A stretch of DNA of 64,000 bases from Streptomyces sp. NBC_01498 (GCF_036327775.1 NZ_CP109598.1:6987501-7051500); one strand, 5' to 3'; shown: positions 53,133 to 62,411, counted from the first letter of the stretch. Notes: generated by a model not told the origin, from the letters alone. Numbers and translations: made by a program.

Positions 53133-54029
53133 TTGCGACAGCGAATCCTTTCCCTGTTCACCGCACTGATGTCGGCCCTGGCCCTCGCGGTGTTCCTGCC
53201 CGCCTCGACCTCGGCGGCGGCCACCACGGCCGCCGCGTGCGTCACCCCCTGGAACGCGTCCACCGTGTACTGGGGCAACGATGTCGCCTCGTACAACGGT
53301 CGCAACTGGACCGCGAAGTGGTGGACCCAGAACGAAAGACCAGGCACGGTCGACGTCTGGGCCGACAACGGCGCCTGCGGCGGTGGCCCCACGGACCCGC
53401 CGCCCGCCGGTGGCTTCGTGGTCAGCGAGGCGCAGTTCAACCAGATGTTCCCGAGTCGCAATTCCTTCTACACCTACAACGGTCTCAAGGCCGCGCTGAG
53501 CGCCTACCCGGCCTTCGCGAACACCGGCAGTGACACCGTCAAGCGCCAGGAGGCCGCGGCCTTCCTCGCCAACGTCAGCCACGAGACCGGCGGGCTGGTC
53601 CATGTGGTCGAGCAGAACACGGCCAACTACCCGCACTACTGCGACACTTCGCAGTCCTACGGCTGCCCGGCCGGTCAGGCCGCGTACTACGGGCGCGGTC
53701 CGATCCAGCTCAGCTGGAACTTCAACTACAAGGCCGCCGGCGACGCGCTGGGCATCGACCTGCTCAACAACCCCTGGCTCGTCCAGAACGACGCGGCCGT
53801 CGCCTGGAAGACCGGTCTCTGGTACTGGAACACCCAGAACGGCCCCGGCACCATGACCCCGCACAACGCCATGGTCAACCAGGCCGGCTTCGGCCAGACG
53901 ATCCGCTCCATCAACGGCTCCCTGGAATGCGACGGCCGCAACCCGGCGCAGGTCCAGAGCCGCATCAACAACTACCAGCGCTTCACCCAGATCCTCGGCA
54001 CGACGCCCGGCGGCAACCTGTACTGCTGA
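53133..54029 (+). CDS. Secreted GH19 chitinase with CBM5/12
   Basis: Hydrolyses chitin outside the cell. After a signal peptide (cleavage near STSAAA) comes a CBM5/12 chitin-binding module (CVTPWNASTVYWGNDVASYNGRNWTAKWWT), a short TDPPPAG linker, and a family 19 catalytic domain. The acid Glu is in NVSHETGGL, with YYGRGPIQLSWNFNYKAAG downstream. About 298 aa. TTG 53133 is preferred because AAGGAG at 53118-53123 is correctly spaced for it; GTG 53124 is too close to that site, and ATG 53091 has no site. Chitin control is indicated by the DasR-like site. Confidence 0.92.
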   Translation: MRQRILSLFTALMSALALAVFLPASTSAAATTAAACVTPWNASTVYWGNDVASYNGRNWTAKWWTQNERPGTVDVWADNGACGGGPTDPPPAGGFVVSEAQFNQMFPSRNSFYTYNGLKAALSAYPAFANTGSDTVKRQEAAAFLANVSHETGGLVHVVEQNTANYPHYCDTSQSYGCPAGQAAYYGRGPIQLSWNFNYKAAGDALGIDLLNNPWLVQNDAAVAWKTGLWYWNTQNGPGTMTPHNAMVNQAGFGQTIRSINGSLECDGRNPAQVQSRINNYQRFTQILGTTPGGNLYC

Positions 54030-54198
54030 GCCCGCGCCCGTACCCGCACGAAGACAATCGGAACCCAGTTCGCAGAACTGTTCCGGGACCTCCTCGTTGA
54101 CCGGTGTGGGGCGGAGATCACTCCGCCCCACACCGGATCAGTGCGCCTGCCCCGCCCCGTGCCCCGGGGCGGGGCACGGCCGAGAGCGGAGGTTCGCC

Positions 54199-54759
54199 AT
54201 GACAGACGTCACGAAACTGGAGCCGAGGCCCCCGGAGGTACGGGCCGAGGGGCCGACGACCTTCGCGGCGCCCCCGCCCGAATCGCCGCGTCCCCCTGAG
54301 TCGCCGGGCCCTCTCGCGTCGGCGCCTCCGCCCGCGCCGCCCACCCCGCCCGGCCGCGCCCGGCGGCTGGTGCTGCGCACCGCGTTCGCCCTCGGTGTGA
54401 GCGGCGGTACGGCCGCGGCCCTGGTGCCCGTTCTCCGGGCCGGCCCACACCACGAGGCCGCCGCACGGCCCGACGAAGCCGGCGGAGCCGCAGGAGCGGA
54501 GAAGGCCGAGGGCGCCGTGGGCGGCCCACCGCTCCCGGAGTTCTTCGACGAGATGTATCGCGGCCGGCACCTGCGGGGGACCGGGACCGGTGTCCGTATC
54601 GACGGCCGGCCCCTGCACCTCATGCGGCGCGCCGACGGCGGCCACGTCAGCGTGGTCAACCATGTCGAGTCCTTCCCGACGGCACTGGCGGCCACCCGCG
54701 CGGCGGTCGACGACCTCGGCGGGACCCGGCTGGTGCCCGCCGGCCCGGCACCCCACTGA
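54199..54759 (+). CDS. melC1: Tyrosinase copper-transfer cofactor MelC1
   Basis: A 186-aa copper chaperone and secretion partner of tyrosinase. The conserved core is the C-terminal third: FFDEMYRGRHLRG, IDGRPLHLMRRADGGHVSVVNHVESFPT. The export signal is RARRLVLRTAFALGVSGG, a twin-arginine-like motif, near residues 54-71. An unusual 50-residue proline-rich N-terminal extension precedes it, so the protein is longer than typical MelC1 (about 125-145 aa). GCGGAGG is well spaced before ATG 54199. melC2 starts 17 bp after the stop, forming the usual melC operon. Confidence 0.9.
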   Translation: MTDVTKLEPRPPEVRAEGPTTFAAPPPESPRPPESPGPLASAPPPAPPTPPGRARRLVLRTAFALGVSGGTAAALVPVLRAGPHHEAAARPDEAGGAAGAEKAEGAVGGPPLPEFFDEMYRGRHLRGTGTGVRIDGRPLHLMRRADGGHVSVVNHVESFPTALAATRAAVDDLGGTRLVPAGPAPH

Positions 54760-54776
54760 CCGCGGGGAGGATCTCC

Positions 54777-55646
54777 ATGGCGCACATCAGAAAGAACCAG
54801 CGGAACCTCACCGGCGCGGAGAAGAAGCGCTTCGTCGCCGCGCTCCTGGAGCTCAAACGGCGGGGTGTGTACGACGAACTCGTCCGTCTGCACGTCCGCC
54901 ACTACCGGGCCGACGGCACCGGCGGTCTCCGGACCGGACACATGGCGCCGTCGTTCCTGCCCTGGCACCGCAAGTACCTGCTGGAGTTCGAGCGGGCTCT
55001 CCAGGTGATCGACCCGGCGGTGACCGTACCGTACTGGGACTGGACGACCGACAACACGCCGGCCGCCTCCCTCTGGTCCGAGGACTTCCTCGGCGGCGAC
55101 GGCCGCCGGTCCGACGGGCAGGTGACGACGGGGGCGTTCGCGTACGCGACGGGCAACTGGACCATCGACGACGGGGTGCTGGAACGCACCTACCTCGTCC
55201 GCGCCCTCGGCCGCCCCTCCTCCCCGATCGCGCTGCCCACCAAGGACGAGCTGGACTGGGCGATGAACGAGTCCCTCTACGACGCCGCTCCCTGGGACTC
55301 CACGGTCGCCCGTGGTTTCCGCAACCGTCTCGAGGGCTGGGCGGCGGGCAGTGGCACGGCGCGGTGGCGCAACCACAACCGGGTGCACCGCTGGATCGGC
55401 GGCCAGATGCTGGGGGCCGCCGCACCCCACGACCCGGTCTTCTGGCTTCACCACGCCTTTGTCGACCTGCTCTGGGACCGCTGGCAGCGCAAGCACCCGA
55501 AGTCCGGGTATCTGCCCGCGCGGAAGCTGTCCGCAGGCGATCCGCAGGCGGGCCGTGCCATCGCCCTGGACGAGCCGATGCCGCCCTGGCGGACGACCCC
55601 GGCGGAGATGCTCGGCCATCGGAGTCTGTACCGGTACGAGACCTGA
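54777..55646 (+). CDS. melC2: Tyrosinase MelC2
   Basis: A 289-aa type 3 copper enzyme that hydroxylates monophenols and oxidises diphenols to quinones, giving melanin. CuA ligands lie in VRLHVRHY and HMAPSFLPWHRKYLLEFE; CuB ligands lie in HNRVHRWIGG and HDPVFWLHHAFVDLLWDRW. It has no signal peptide and is carried out with MelC1. GGGGAGG at 54764-54770 precedes ATG 54777. A perfect 20-bp hairpin follows 55 bp after the stop. Confidence 0.96.
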   Translation: MAHIRKNQRNLTGAEKKRFVAALLELKRRGVYDELVRLHVRHYRADGTGGLRTGHMAPSFLPWHRKYLLEFERALQVIDPAVTVPYWDWTTDNTPAASLWSEDFLGGDGRRSDGQVTTGAFAYATGNWTIDDGVLERTYLVRALGRPSSPIALPTKDELDWAMNESLYDAAPWDSTVARGFRNRLEGWAAGSGTARWRNHNRVHRWIGGQMLGAAAPHDPVFWLHHAFVDLLWDRWQRKHPKSGYLPARKLSAGDPQAGRAIALDEPMPPWRTTPAEMLGHRSLYRYET

Positions 55647-55700
55647 CCCGTGCCGCCGGGCCGTGGCAGCCGGGCGGTCCGGGCCCACCGGCCGGCGACA

Positions 55701-55745
55701 GTGCCGAACGGCCTCCCGCATCCGTTGCGGGAGGCCGTTCGGCAC
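55701..55745. terminator. Perfect 20-bp hairpin terminator between melC2 and the chaplin gene
   Basis: The arm 55701-55720 is the exact reverse complement of 55726-55745 with a 5-nt TCCGT loop. It sits between two convergent genes and can end transcription from both sides. Confidence 0.85.
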
Positions 55746-55800
55746 CTGCGTCATCCCTCACTCACCCCGGGGACATGGCGCCCCGGTGCCGGGGGAGGGC

Positions 55801-56079
55801 TCAGTAGCCGTAACCGGGGGCGACCGGGGCGGGCTGGAGGTCGACGTTCGCGCACTGGTTGCCGAACGCCGGGTTGAGCAGACCGATCACGTCGATGGTG
55901 TTGCCGCAGAGGTTGACCGGAATGTGCACCGGCACCTGGACCAGGTTGCCGGACAGGACCCCGGGCGAACCGACGGCCGCACCCTCGGCACCGGCGTTGG
56001 CGGCGGCCATACCGGCACCGCCGGCCAGCACGGCGCCCGTGCCGGCGAGAACAGCGGCGGCCTTCGCGATACGCGACAT
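55801..56079 (-). CDS. Short chaplin
   Basis: A 92-aa secreted hydrophobic aerial-hypha coat protein. A signal peptide (about 1-28, ending MAAANA) is followed by the chaplin domain GSPGVLSGNLVQVPVHIPVNLCGNTIDVIGLLNPAFGNQC with its two conserved Cys residues. The tail ends PVAPGYGY. With one domain and no sorting signal it is of the short ChpD-H class, which assembles into amyloid fibrils on the surface. AAGGAG precedes ATG 56079. Supports a sporulating Streptomyces origin. Confidence 0.95.
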   Translation of the reverse strand: MSRIAKAAAVLAGTGAVLAGGAGMAAANAGAEGAAVGSPGVLSGNLVQVPVHIPVNLCGNTIDVIGLLNPAFGNQCANVDLQPAPVAPGYGY

Positions 56080-56330
56080 CAGAATTCTCCTTGAACGTGG
56101 TGAGTCCAGCCGCAGGAGGTGCGGCCTTCACGCACGTTCAACGCGCAAACTCACCCTCGGTAACGGATCTGTGCCAATCGGTCGACGGAACGGAGCGGAC
56201 GGCCGCGCGCCCGGGCCCGGCGGTACGCGTACGGCGCCGTATCCTGCCGTTCCGTCCGCTTGCGGTACGGACCGGTGCCGGGCACACAATTGATCGCAGA
56301 AGGTGCGGAACAAGCAGAAGGCACAGAACG

Positions 56331-56390
56331 GAACGACCCGCCGAAGAGTGACCCGCCGAGAACGACCCGCCGAAGAACGACCCGCCGTAC
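56331..56390. repeat. 15-bp imperfect tandem repeats upstream of the SpoIIE phosphatase gene
   Basis: Four copies of about AACGACCCGCCGAAG occur in 56331-56390. Read in the phosphatase frame the last copies give ENDPPKNDPP, close in style to the Pro-rich start of that protein, but a TGA at 56349 closes the frame and no start codon lies between it and GTG 56415. Confidence 0.6.
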
Positions 56391-56414
56391 CCGTGCGACT
56401 GGGAAGAGGGGCTT

Positions 56415-58133
56415 GTGAGTGTCGACCCGCCGCCCGGCCCTCCCCGACCCGGCCCGCCGGAACCGCCCGGCCCTCCCGAGGCGTACGAACCGGACTGGCC
56501 CGCCGGCCCCGACCTGACCCTCGCGTACAACCGCATGGGCAGCTTCGACATCGACCTGGCCAGCGAGCGCATGCACCTCGACCCCGGCGCGCTCGAGGTC
56601 TTCGACCTGCGCCCCGACGAGTACGACGGCCACATGGCGGTCGCCAACCGGGTGGCGCCCGAGGAACTGGAACGGCTGGACACGCTCATCCGGCGGGCGC
56701 TGGAGAACGGCAGGAACGTCTACGGCGCCTACTTCCGCATCCGCTGCCGTGACGGCTCGCCCCGCTGGCTCCACACCCAGGGCCACCTCGTCCGTGACCA
56801 GGACGGCAACCCGTACCGGGCCATCGGCATCGTCCGGGACGCCGCCCGCGAGCTGGACGACGCCGCACTGCGCAGCGAACTGGTCGAGACCCGGCGCCGC
56901 CTCACCAGCATGGTCCGCCGGATCACCGCCCTCCTCGCCCGCGCCACCACCGTCAACGACGTCACCGACGCCCTGAAGGACACCGAGGCCCTCAGCAGTC
57001 TCGGCGCCGTGAGCGTGATGCTCGGCGTGGTCGAGAACGGACGCGTCCACCTCGTCACGGAGGGACGGTTCGGGCTGTACGTCCCGCAACTCCAGTACAC
57101 CCGGATCGACGCGCGCTTCCCGATGAGCGAGGTCGTCCGCACCGTCGAGCCCCGCTACATCACCTCGCGCGACGAGTTCCGGCGCTGCTTCCCGCCGCTC
57201 TGGGAACACATCGCCCACCTCCCGGTGGCCTCCGGCGCCTATCTGCCGCTGATCGTCCAGGGCAGGACGATCGGCGCGCTCGGGCTCCTCTACTCCCGGC
57301 ACGGCGGCTTCACCGGCGAGGAACGCAATCTCCTGGTCACCCTCAGCAGCACCATCGCCCAGAGTCTCCAGCGCGCCATGTTCTTCGAGCAGGAGCACGA
57401 CCTCGCCGAGAGCCTCCAACGGGCGATGCTGCCCCACCGCATCCCCGACGTCCCCGGCGCCCGGATCGCCGTCCGCTACCGCGCGGCGCGGGCCGGACGT
57501 GACATCGGCGGCGACTGGTACGACGTGGTCCCGCTGCCCGGCGGCCGGGCCGGACTGATGATCGGCGACGTCCAGGGCCACGACACCGACGCCGCCGCCG
57601 TGATGGGACAGCTGAGGATGGTGCTGTGGGCGTACGTCTCCGAGGACCACGCGCCCGCCACGGCGATGGCCCGCGCCTCCGTCTTCCTCCGCGAACTGGA
57701 CACCGACCGCTTCGCCACCTGCACCTACGTGGAGGTCGACCTGGCGACAGGGGCGCTCCAGATCGTCCGCGCGGGACACCTCGAACCGATGGTGCGCCGG
57801 GGCGACGGCAGCTGCGTCACGATCGACACCGAGGGCGGACTTCCGCTCGGTCTCTCCTACGGGGCCGACCGGCGCGGCGGCGCCGACTACCCCGTCACCC
57901 GGACGACCCTCGCGCCCGACGACACCCTGCTCCTCTACACCGACGGACTGGTCGAGCGGCCCGGAGCCACCCTGGACGAAGGGCTCGACCGGCTGTCCCG
58001 CGCGGTGGTGGACGGTCCCCCCGGCATCCAGGACCTGGCGGACAGCCTCGGCGAACTGGTCGGGGAACACGGCGGCGGCGACGACATGGCCCTGCTGCTC
58101 ATGCGCAGGGACCCCACGCGGCAAGGCGCCTGA
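56415..58133 (+). CDS. PAS-GAF-SpoIIE protein phosphatase (PP2C)
   Basis: A 572-aa signalling phosphatase. After a Pro-rich start (about 1-35) come a PAS domain (about 35-150, with GAYFRIRCRDGSPRWLHTQGHLVRD), a coiled region, a GAF domain (about 180-325), and a SpoIIE PP2C domain from LQRAMLPHRIPDVPGARIAVRYRAA. Metal sites are GGDWYDVVPLPGGR, MIGDVQGHDTDAA and the closing GGGDDMALLLMRR. The plan matches RsbU/OsaC-type phosphatases that dephosphorylate anti-anti-sigma factors in response to a bound signal. GTG 56415 follows AGAGGGG. No sigma, anti-sigma or anti-anti-sigma gene is adjacent. Confidence 0.92.
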   Translation: MSVDPPPGPPRPGPPEPPGPPEAYEPDWPAGPDLTLAYNRMGSFDIDLASERMHLDPGALEVFDLRPDEYDGHMAVANRVAPEELERLDTLIRRALENGRNVYGAYFRIRCRDGSPRWLHTQGHLVRDQDGNPYRAIGIVRDAARELDDAALRSELVETRRRLTSMVRRITALLARATTVNDVTDALKDTEALSSLGAVSVMLGVVENGRVHLVTEGRFGLYVPQLQYTRIDARFPMSEVVRTVEPRYITSRDEFRRCFPPLWEHIAHLPVASGAYLPLIVQGRTIGALGLLYSRHGGFTGEERNLLVTLSSTIAQSLQRAMFFEQEHDLAESLQRAMLPHRIPDVPGARIAVRYRAARAGRDIGGDWYDVVPLPGGRAGLMIGDVQGHDTDAAAVMGQLRMVLWAYVSEDHAPATAMARASVFLRELDTDRFATCTYVEVDLATGALQIVRAGHLEPMVRRGDGSCVTIDTEGGLPLGLSYGADRRGGADYPVTRTTLAPDDTLLLYTDGLVERPGATLDEGLDRLSRAVVDGPPGIQDLADSLGELVGEHGGGDDMALLLMRRDPTRQGA

Positions 58134-58158
58134 CGGGCCGTCGTATACGTGGAATCGA

Positions 58159-58213
58159 CGGCTGACAGATCGTCGGCGCTCACATACGAGGATGTGGCGG
58201 CTGACGGATCGTC
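58159..58213. repeat. 16-bp direct repeat upstream of the secreted phosphodiester glycosidase gene
   Basis: CGGCTGACAGATCGTC (58159-58174) recurs as CGGCTGACGGATCGTC (58198-58213) with one difference and a 39-bp period, about four helical turns. It lies 210-265 bp before the gene in a gap with no other feature. Could be a regulator pair or a small duplication. Confidence 0.45.
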
Positions 58214-58422
58214 ATACACGTACCCACCTGTGGGGCCGACGGCGTGCCGGGCGAAAGCACTCCGCCCGCCCACAACGGTGGTCACCCCGCGTCACCTCCC
58301 CGGTGCCCCCTGTTCTCCCCGGCGTGTCCCCGGACCTCTGGCGAACGAGCGGTACCCCGGCGATGCTGGGCCGCTGACAGCGCGTACCTCCCGCGCCAAC
58401 CCCCCATACACCAGGAGAACTT

Positions 58423-61400
58423 GTGGGCCCAGGCATCGCCCGCCGGTCCGTCGTGCTGATCGCGGCGGTCACCGCACTCACCACGGGCGCCATCACCCCG
58501 TCCCTCGCCGACTCCACCCCCGACCCCCGTCCGCGCGACGCCGCCGAGGTGCTGCGCCCCGTCACCCCGCCACCGGCGGGCAGACCGGGCGGAGCCCCCA
58601 GGTCCGTCGTGGACGGCGACGGCATCGAGACCGCGCGCGGCACCCGGCCCGTCGCACCGGGCATCGGTCTCACCTCCTACGACCGGCTCGAATCCGACAA
58701 ATGGCTGCGCGTGGACACGCTGTCGGTGGACCTCGGCGCCGGCGGTGTCCGGGCCGACTACCTGTCCTCCGGCACGGTCGCCGACCGCCGCAGCGTCTCC
58801 GAACTCGCCGCCGCGCACGACCCCGGCGAGGGCCGACGTACCGTCGCCGCCGTCAACGCCGACTTCTTCGACATCAACGAGACCGGGGCCCCGCAGGGAC
58901 CCGGGATCAGGGACGGCGCCCTCACCCACTCGCCCGCCGCCGGTGCCCACCGGGCCGTCGGCATCGGCCCCGGGAACGCCGGGCGCGTACTGGAGCTGTA
59001 CTTCGACGGCACCCTCACGCTGCCCACCGGGACCCACCCCCTCGCCGCGTACAACGCCGCGAACGTGCCGCCCGGCGGCATCGGCGCCTACACCCCCGCC
59101 TGGGGCCGGGCCGACCGCGCGCTCACCGTGGACAGGGCGACCCCCGCCGCCGAGGCCGTCGTACGGGACGGAAAGGTCGTCACCGTCACCGACGCACCCG
59201 GCAGCGGCCCGATCGAACCGGGCAGCACCGTCCTGGTCGGGCGGGAGGCCGGAGCCGTACGGCTCAGGGCACTGCGCCCCGGAGACCCGGTCGCCATGGA
59301 GTACCGCCCGCGCACCGACAGCGGCCCCCTGCCCCGGACGGCCGTCGGCGGGCGTGAACTCCTCGTCGTGGACGGTGTCCCGCAGAACCACGAGGGCCAG
59401 GGCAACAACACCGCCGCGCCCCGTACCGCCGTCGGATTCTCCCCGGACGGCCGGGAGATGACCGTCCTCACCGTCGACGGCAGGCAGGCCGACAGCGGCG
59501 GAGTCACCCTCACCGAACTCGGTGTGATGATGCGGCGGGCCGGCGCGTACCACGCGCTCAACCTCGACGGCGGAGGCTCCTCGACCCTCGTCGCCCGCGA
59601 ACCCGGCAGCGACACCCTCCAGGTGGAGAACGCCCCCTCCGACGGCAGCGAGCGCACCGTCCCCAACGGCCTCGCCCTCACCGCGCCCGACGGCAGCGGA
59701 AGCCTCGACGGCTTCTGGGTCGAGACCCGTACGCCCGCCGCCACCGCGCCCGGCGACGACCCCGTCCGGGGCGGCCGACCCGAGCGCGTCTTCCCCGGAC
59801 TGACCCGCGCCCTCACGGCGGCCGGGTACGACGAGACCTACGGCCCCGCGCGGGGCGAACCGCGCTGGCGCGCCGAACGGCCGGGGGTCGGCCGGGTCGA
59901 CGGCGACGGCCTGTTCACCGCACGCGGCGGCGGCACCACGGAGGTCCACGCGGAACGCGGACCCGCCGGCGGAACCATCGAGTTGACCGTCCTCGGCGAC
60001 CTCGCCCGCCTCCGGCCGACCACCACCCGCGTCGGCCTCGCCGACGGCGACGCCACCGGCACCTTCGGCATCGTCGGACTCGACGCGCACGGCGCCTCCG
60101 CGCCCGTCGAGCCGCGCGACGTGGAACTCACCTACGACCGCGCGCTGTTCACCGTCGCCGACGACGGCAGGGGGGCCTTCACCGTCACCTCCCGGACCGG
60201 CGCCGGGGCGGGGCTGATCACGGCGACCGTCGACGGCGTCACGACCTCCCTCGCGGTGAGCGTCGGCCTTCAGGAGCAGCAGGTCTCCGCCTTGGACGAC
60301 GCCGCCGACTGGACGTTCAGCCATGCCCGCGCCGCCGGTTCGGTCGGGGCCGTACCCGACGGGCAGACCGGCACCGGACTGAGGCTGACGTACGACTTCG
60401 GCCTCTCGACCGCGACCCGCGCCGCCTACGCGAACCCGCCCCGGCAGATCCCCGTACCGGGCCAGCCGCAGTCGTTCACCCTGTGGATCAAGGGGGACGG
60501 AAAGGGGGCCTGGCCGACGCTGCACCTCAAGGACGCCGCAGGCTCGGATCAGTTGCTGCGTGGCCCGTACGTGACCTGGACCGGCTGGCGGCAGGTGACG
60601 TTCGCGGTGCCGCAGGGCGTCGCGACGCCGCTGTCCGTGCACCGCTTCTATCTCGCGGAGACGGCGGCCGACAAGCAGTACACCGGTGAGATCCTGATCG
60701 ACGGCCTGACCGCACAGGTGCCGCCCACCGTCGACCTGCCCGAACAGCGGCCCGCCGCCGACCCGTTGATCGACACGGCGGCCGGGACCGAGGACCGGGA
60801 CTGGCGGTTCGCGGTGATGTCCGACGCGCAGTTCGTGGCCCGGGAGCCGGACGGCGCGATCGTGCTCCGGGCGCGGCGCACCCTGCGCGAGATCAGGGCG
60901 GCGAAGCCGGACTTCCTCGTGATCAACGGCGACCTCGTGGACGAGGGTTCGCCCGCCGATCTCGCCTTCGCGCGGCGGGTGCTCACCGAGGAGCTGGGTG
61001 ACGAGGTGCCCTGGTACTACGTGCCCGGCAACCACGAGGTGATGGGCGGGCGGATCGACAACTTCGTCGCCGAATTCGGGCCCGCGCACCGGGTGTTCGA
61101 CCACCGGGGGACCCGGTTCGTCACCCTCGACACCTCGGCGCTCTCCCTGCGCGGCGGCGGATTCGCCCAGATCGAGGCCCTGCGCGCCCAGTTGGACGCG
61201 GCGGCCGGTGATCCCCGGGTCGGCTCGGTGATGGTCCTCGCGCATGTGCCGCCGCGCGACCCGACCGCCCAGAAGGCCAGCCAGCTCGGCGACCGCAAGG
61301 AGGCGGCCCTGCTGGAGGACTGGCTGGCGGACTTCCGGCGCGTCAGCGGCAAGGGCGCCGGGTTCATCGGCAGCCATGTCGGGGTCTTCGACGCCTCACG

Positions 61401-61914
61401 CGTCGACGGCGTCCCGTATCTGATCAACGGCAACTCCGGGAAGAACCCGGCCGCCCCGGCCGGCGAGGGCGGCTTCACCGGCTGGTCGCTCGTCGGCGTC
61501 GACCGGGTCTCCGGCGGCGAGCAGTCGGCGGCCCGGCACCGGCCGTGGACGGGCGGGCCCGACTGGGTCTCCGTACAGACACGGGCGCACACCGACGCGC
61601 TGGCTCTGGACGCGCCCGCGACACTGGAGCCGGGACAGCACGCACCGGTCACCGCCACCGTCACCCAGGGGACACGACAGGTACCGGTCGGCTTCCCGAT
61701 GAGCGCGGACTGGACCGGCTCGCCGAACGTCCACATCGGTGACCCGGACCGGGCGACCCGCCGCCACGTGGCGGCGTACGACCCGGCCACCGGCACCCTC
61801 ACGGCGCTGCGCCGGGGCACGGTCACCCTCGCCGTGACCGTCAACGGCGTCACGGAGCGCGCCGAGATCCGCGTCGCGGCGGCCGGGGCGCCCGCGATCC
61901 GGTCCGCCGCCTGA
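58423..61914 (+). CDS. Secreted phosphodiester glycosidase-metallophosphoesterase fusion
   Basis: A 1163-aa exported protein. After a signal peptide (about 1-29) comes an NAGPA-type phosphodiester glycosidase domain (about 75-420), marked by AAVNADFFDINETGAPQGPGIRDG and the closing HALNLDGGGSSTLV. Then come Ig-like and beta-sandwich regions (about 430-770; TLWIKGDGKGAWPTLHLKDAAG resembles a carbohydrate-binding fold). A calcineurin-like metallophosphoesterase domain follows (about 795-1030) with metal motifs VMSDAQF, INGDLVDEG, PGNHEV and AHVPPRD. A bacterial Ig-like tail ends it. The first domain removes sugar from a phosphodiester and the second could take the phosphate, so teichoic acid or phosphoglycan turnover is plausible. 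Confidence 0.88.
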   Translation: MGPGIARRSVVLIAAVTALTTGAITPSLADSTPDPRPRDAAEVLRPVTPPPAGRPGGAPRSVVDGDGIETARGTRPVAPGIGLTSYDRLESDKWLRVDTLSVDLGAGGVRADYLSSGTVADRRSVSELAAAHDPGEGRRTVAAVNADFFDINETGAPQGPGIRDGALTHSPAAGAHRAVGIGPGNAGRVLELYFDGTLTLPTGTHPLAAYNAANVPPGGIGAYTPAWGRADRALTVDRATPAAEAVVRDGKVVTVTDAPGSGPIEPGSTVLVGREAGAVRLRALRPGDPVAMEYRPRTDSGPLPRTAVGGRELLVVDGVPQNHEGQGNNTAAPRTAVGFSPDGREMTVLTVDGRQADSGGVTLTELGVMMRRAGAYHALNLDGGGSSTLVAREPGSDTLQVENAPSDGSERTVPNGLALTAPDGSGSLDGFWVETRTPAATAPGDDPVRGGRPERVFPGLTRALTAAGYDETYGPARGEPRWRAERPGVGRVDGDGLFTARGGGTTEVHAERGPAGGTIELTVLGDLARLRPTTTRVGLADGDATGTFGIVGLDAHGASAPVEPRDVELTYDRALFTVADDGRGAFTVTSRTGAGAGLITATVDGVTTSLAVSVGLQEQQVSALDDAADWTFSHARAAGSVGAVPDGQTGTGLRLTYDFGLSTATRAAYANPPRQIPVPGQPQSFTLWIKGDGKGAWPTLHLKDAAGSDQLLRGPYVTWTGWRQVTFAVPQGVATPLSVHRFYLAETAADKQYTGEILIDGLTAQVPPTVDLPEQRPAADPLIDTAAGTEDRDWRFAVMSDAQFVAREPDGAIVLRARRTLREIRAAKPDFLVINGDLVDEGSPADLAFARRVLTEELGDEVPWYYVPGNHEVMGGRIDNFVAEFGPAHRVFDHRGTRFVTLDTSALSLRGGGFAQIEALRAQLDAAAGDPRVGSVMVLAHVPPRDPTAQKASQLGDRKEAALLEDWLADFRRVSGKGAGFIGSHVGVFDASRVDGVPYLINGNSGKNPAAPAGEGGFTGWSLVGVDRVSGGEQSAARHRPWTGGPDWVSVQTRAHTDALALDAPATLEPGQHAPVTATVTQGTRQVPVGFPMSADWTGSPNVHIGDPDRATRRHVAAYDPATGTLTALRRGTVTLAVTVNGVTERAEIRVAAAGAPAIRSAA

Positions 61915-61929
61915 CCGAGCCCCGGCCAC

Positions 61930-61973
61930 GGCAGGGTGGCCCGCGTCCGACCCCGGACGCGGGCCACCCTGCC
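61930..61973. terminator. Perfect 20-bp hairpin terminator between convergent genes
   Basis: The arm 61930-61949 is the exact reverse complement of 61954-61973 with a 4-nt ACCC loop. It lies between the stop of the large secreted enzyme and the stop of the convergent thioesterase gene. Confidence 0.88.
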
Positions 61974-61988
61974 GTCATCCGCTCCCGG

Positions 61989-62411
61989 TCAGGACCGCGG
62001 CGCCCGGCCGCGACCGGGGAACTCGGCCAGTACGTCGTCCCCGAGACTCACCGTCACGTCGTGGATCCCGCCCCGCCCCGGCCGGGTCCGCTCCCGCGCG
62101 GTCGCGGTCAGCACGTCCCCCTCCCGGGCCGGACGGACGACGTCGATGTCGGCGCCCGACGCGACGGTCACCGGGCCGTGGCTGTTGCAGGCGCACGCGA
62201 AGGCGCTGTCGGCGAGCAGGAAGAGATACCCGCCGTGCGCGGTGCCGTGCCCGTTCACCATGTCGGCGCGCACGGTCATCCGCAGGGTGGCCCGCCCGGG
62301 GCCGGTGTCCACGAGCGTGATGCCCAGACCCCGCGCCGCCGGGTCGGCGTCGAAGTACGCCCGCCCGTGCCCCACACCGCCGGGAATCCCCTGCTCGTCA
62401 CCGTCCGCCAT
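61989..62411 (-). CDS. paaI: PaaI-type hotdog thioesterase
   Basis: A 140-aa hotdog-fold acyl-CoA thioesterase. The catalytic region is MVNGHGTAHGGYLFLLADSAFACACNSHG, where the Asp and the HGG turn match PaaI of the phenylacetate pathway. It begins MADGDEQG at ATG 62411. No other paa gene is nearby, and the next gene upstream is a P450. It probably frees CoA from dead-end aryl-CoA esters; the neighbours do not confirm the substrate. Confidence 0.88.
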   Translation of the reverse strand: MADGDEQGIPGGVGHGRAYFDADPAARGLGITLVDTGPGRATLRMTVRADMVNGHGTAHGGYLFLLADSAFACACNSHGPVTVASGADIDVVRPAREGDVLTATARERTRPGRGGIHDVTVSLGDDVLAEFPGRGRAPRS

